Source: Oscillospiraceae bacterium (lineage in GTDB: Bacteria; Bacillota; Clostridia; Oscillospirales; Ruminococcaceae). Taken from it: DNA of 6,458 bases. The DNA lies in assembly GCA_014796735.1 (NCBI GenBank), contig JAAVIG010000100.1:1-6458 (forward strand), in the 5' to 3' direction. Positions 5,753 through 6,458 of this stretch are shown here, piece after piece; position 1 is the stretch's first letter; every line of letters begins with the position of its first letter. A program made the translations under genes and the position numbers. The notes beneath the pieces were generated by a model. It saw nothing but the letters and a program-made list of their open reading frames with translations. It did not search any database and was not told the DNA's origin.

Positions 5753-6379
5753 TCAATTTTCGATTTTCTTATCGTACATCAGCAGAATATCCTCCGCCGC
5801 CTGTCTTTGAGTTTTCCTGAGATCCATTGCCTGTTTTTGTATATGACGGTGCGCCTGTTCCTCGGTAAGCCTAAGATACTGCATAAGACACGCTTTTGCG
5901 CGGTTTATTATATTCAAGTCCTCTATTCGGCGTTCCAAGCGGTTCTTTTCCTCGGTCAGCCTTTTTACGTTCTCCCCCGCTATTTCCGCAAACCTCACCG
6001 CCTGCAAAAGCGCGGCTTTGGAGGTGGGTCTGCCGATAACAAAGGCCCCTGTGAATTTGATCCTGTTCTGTACATCCTCCGCGTGCTCGCCTTTTGTTAT
6101 TACAATAAGCCCCGCCCCGCTTTTTCCGTGCAGCTCCGCCGCAAGGTCAAGCCCGAATTCGTCCCCCAGAGGGGTGGAAATAATGATAATGTCAAAATCC
6201 GAAACGTCAATGCTTCTTGCGTGTATTCCGTCGGTAATACAGACCGTCCTGTAACCGTTTTTTGAATTTCCCGCGTTTTCCGTTTTTTCCGAGGCGTCGT
6301 TATCGCCCGAGTCCGAAAGCAAAGCGGAAATGCTTTCGCATATTTTTTTGTTTTTTCCTGCAATAAGTATGTTCCGCAC
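5753..6379 (-). CDS. ANTAR-domain response regulator with degenerate receiver
   Basis: A 208-residue protein with an N-terminal receiver-like domain (about 1-130), a charged coiled-coil linker (about 136-155) and a C-terminal ANTAR domain (about 148-203; INRAKACLMQYLRLTEEQAH is a good match to the family). ANTAR proteins bind paired hairpins in RNA leaders and prevent transcription termination, often of nitrogen or amine utilisation genes. The receiver is atypical: the phosphoacceptor Asp is Ser68 in the aligned position (DIIIIS), the acidic pair near the N-terminus is Gly8-Lys9, and the usual Lys-Pro is Arg117-Pro118. I chose GTG at 6379 because the protein then starts with the normal first beta strand (RNILIAGK) and has GGAGAAAGG about 10 bases upstream; a TTG start at 6412 would add 11 residues. 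No terminator separates it from the downstream operon. Confidence 0.88.
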   Translation of the reverse strand: MRNILIAGKNKKICESISALLSDSGDNDASEKTENAGNSKNGYRTVCITDGIHARSIDVSDFDIIIISTPLGDEFGLDLAAELHGKSGAGLIVITKGEHAEDVQNRIKFTGAFVIGRPTSKAALLQAVRFAEIAGENVKRLTEEKNRLERRIEDLNIINRAKACLMQYLRLTEEQAHRHIQKQAMDLRKTQRQAAEDILLMYDKKIEN

Positions 6380-6432
6380 TGTAATGCTGCCTTTCTCCGA
6401 ATCGCCGTACAAGCCTTGGTTTTAAAGCTCTT

Positions 6433-6443
6433 AGTATAGTATA
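6433..6443 (-). promoter_or_regulatory. Likely -10 region of the ANTAR gene
   Basis: Two overlapping TATACT boxes (6433-6438 and 6438-6443, minus strand) lie about 55-65 bases upstream of the GTG start. The matching -35 box would fall at or beyond the window end, so it cannot be checked. Confidence 0.5.
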
Positions 6444-6458
6444 CCACGTCTTTCCGAA

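Noticed and set aside
6380..6412. Longer ANTAR protein starting at TTG 6412
   Set aside because: The added 11 residues precede the normal receiver beta strand, and the GTG at 6379 has a suitable ribosome binding site lying inside that extension.

Overview
The window looks like chromosomal DNA from a low-to-moderate GC Clostridia bacterium, most likely of the Ruminococcus / Oscillospiraceae group. I infer this from strong AGGAGG-type ribosome binding sites, sigma-A promoters (TTGACA-17-TATAAT), a surface protein ending in a DTG / membrane helix / KKRK tail typical of gut Ruminococcaceae, a BspA-type leucine-rich-repeat lipoprotein, and an ANTAR regulator. The taxon is an inference; no database search was possible.

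Layout: positions 1-404 are non-coding and repeat-rich, with a 94-bp near-perfect inverted repeat in G/C tracts and three copies of a motif at exactly 60-bp spacing. Next comes aspS (aspartyl-tRNA synthetase, plus strand, 405-2192), ending in a strong intrinsic terminator. All other genes are on the minus strand. Facing aspS is a secreted, probably wall-anchored protein of unknown function (2348-3124), with a strong promoter and a possible operator made of TAGGCA-type half-sites. A 329-bp intergenic stretch (3125-3453) carries that promoter, a hairpin and a striking 149-bp imperfect palindrome. Beyond it lies a two-gene operon: a FkbM-family methyltransferase (4371-5588) followed by a leucine-rich-repeat lipoprotein (3454-4371), joined by a TGATG stop/start overlap and driven by a perfect consensus promoter. 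Furthest right is an ANTAR-domain response regulator (5753-6379) whose receiver lacks the usual phosphoacceptor residues.

The genes do not form one obvious pathway. aspS is housekeeping. The surface protein and the lipoprotein point to cell-envelope functions, and the methyltransferase is translationally coupled to the lipoprotein, so the two may act in one envelope or glycan process. The ANTAR protein sits upstream of the methyltransferase operon on the same strand with no visible terminator between them, but I could not find a convincing ANTAR target in that operon's leader. The most unusual material is non-coding: the 149-bp palindrome, the 94-bp G/C-tract inverted repeat and the 60-bp periodic repeats, all of which look like dispersed repeats or structured RNA.
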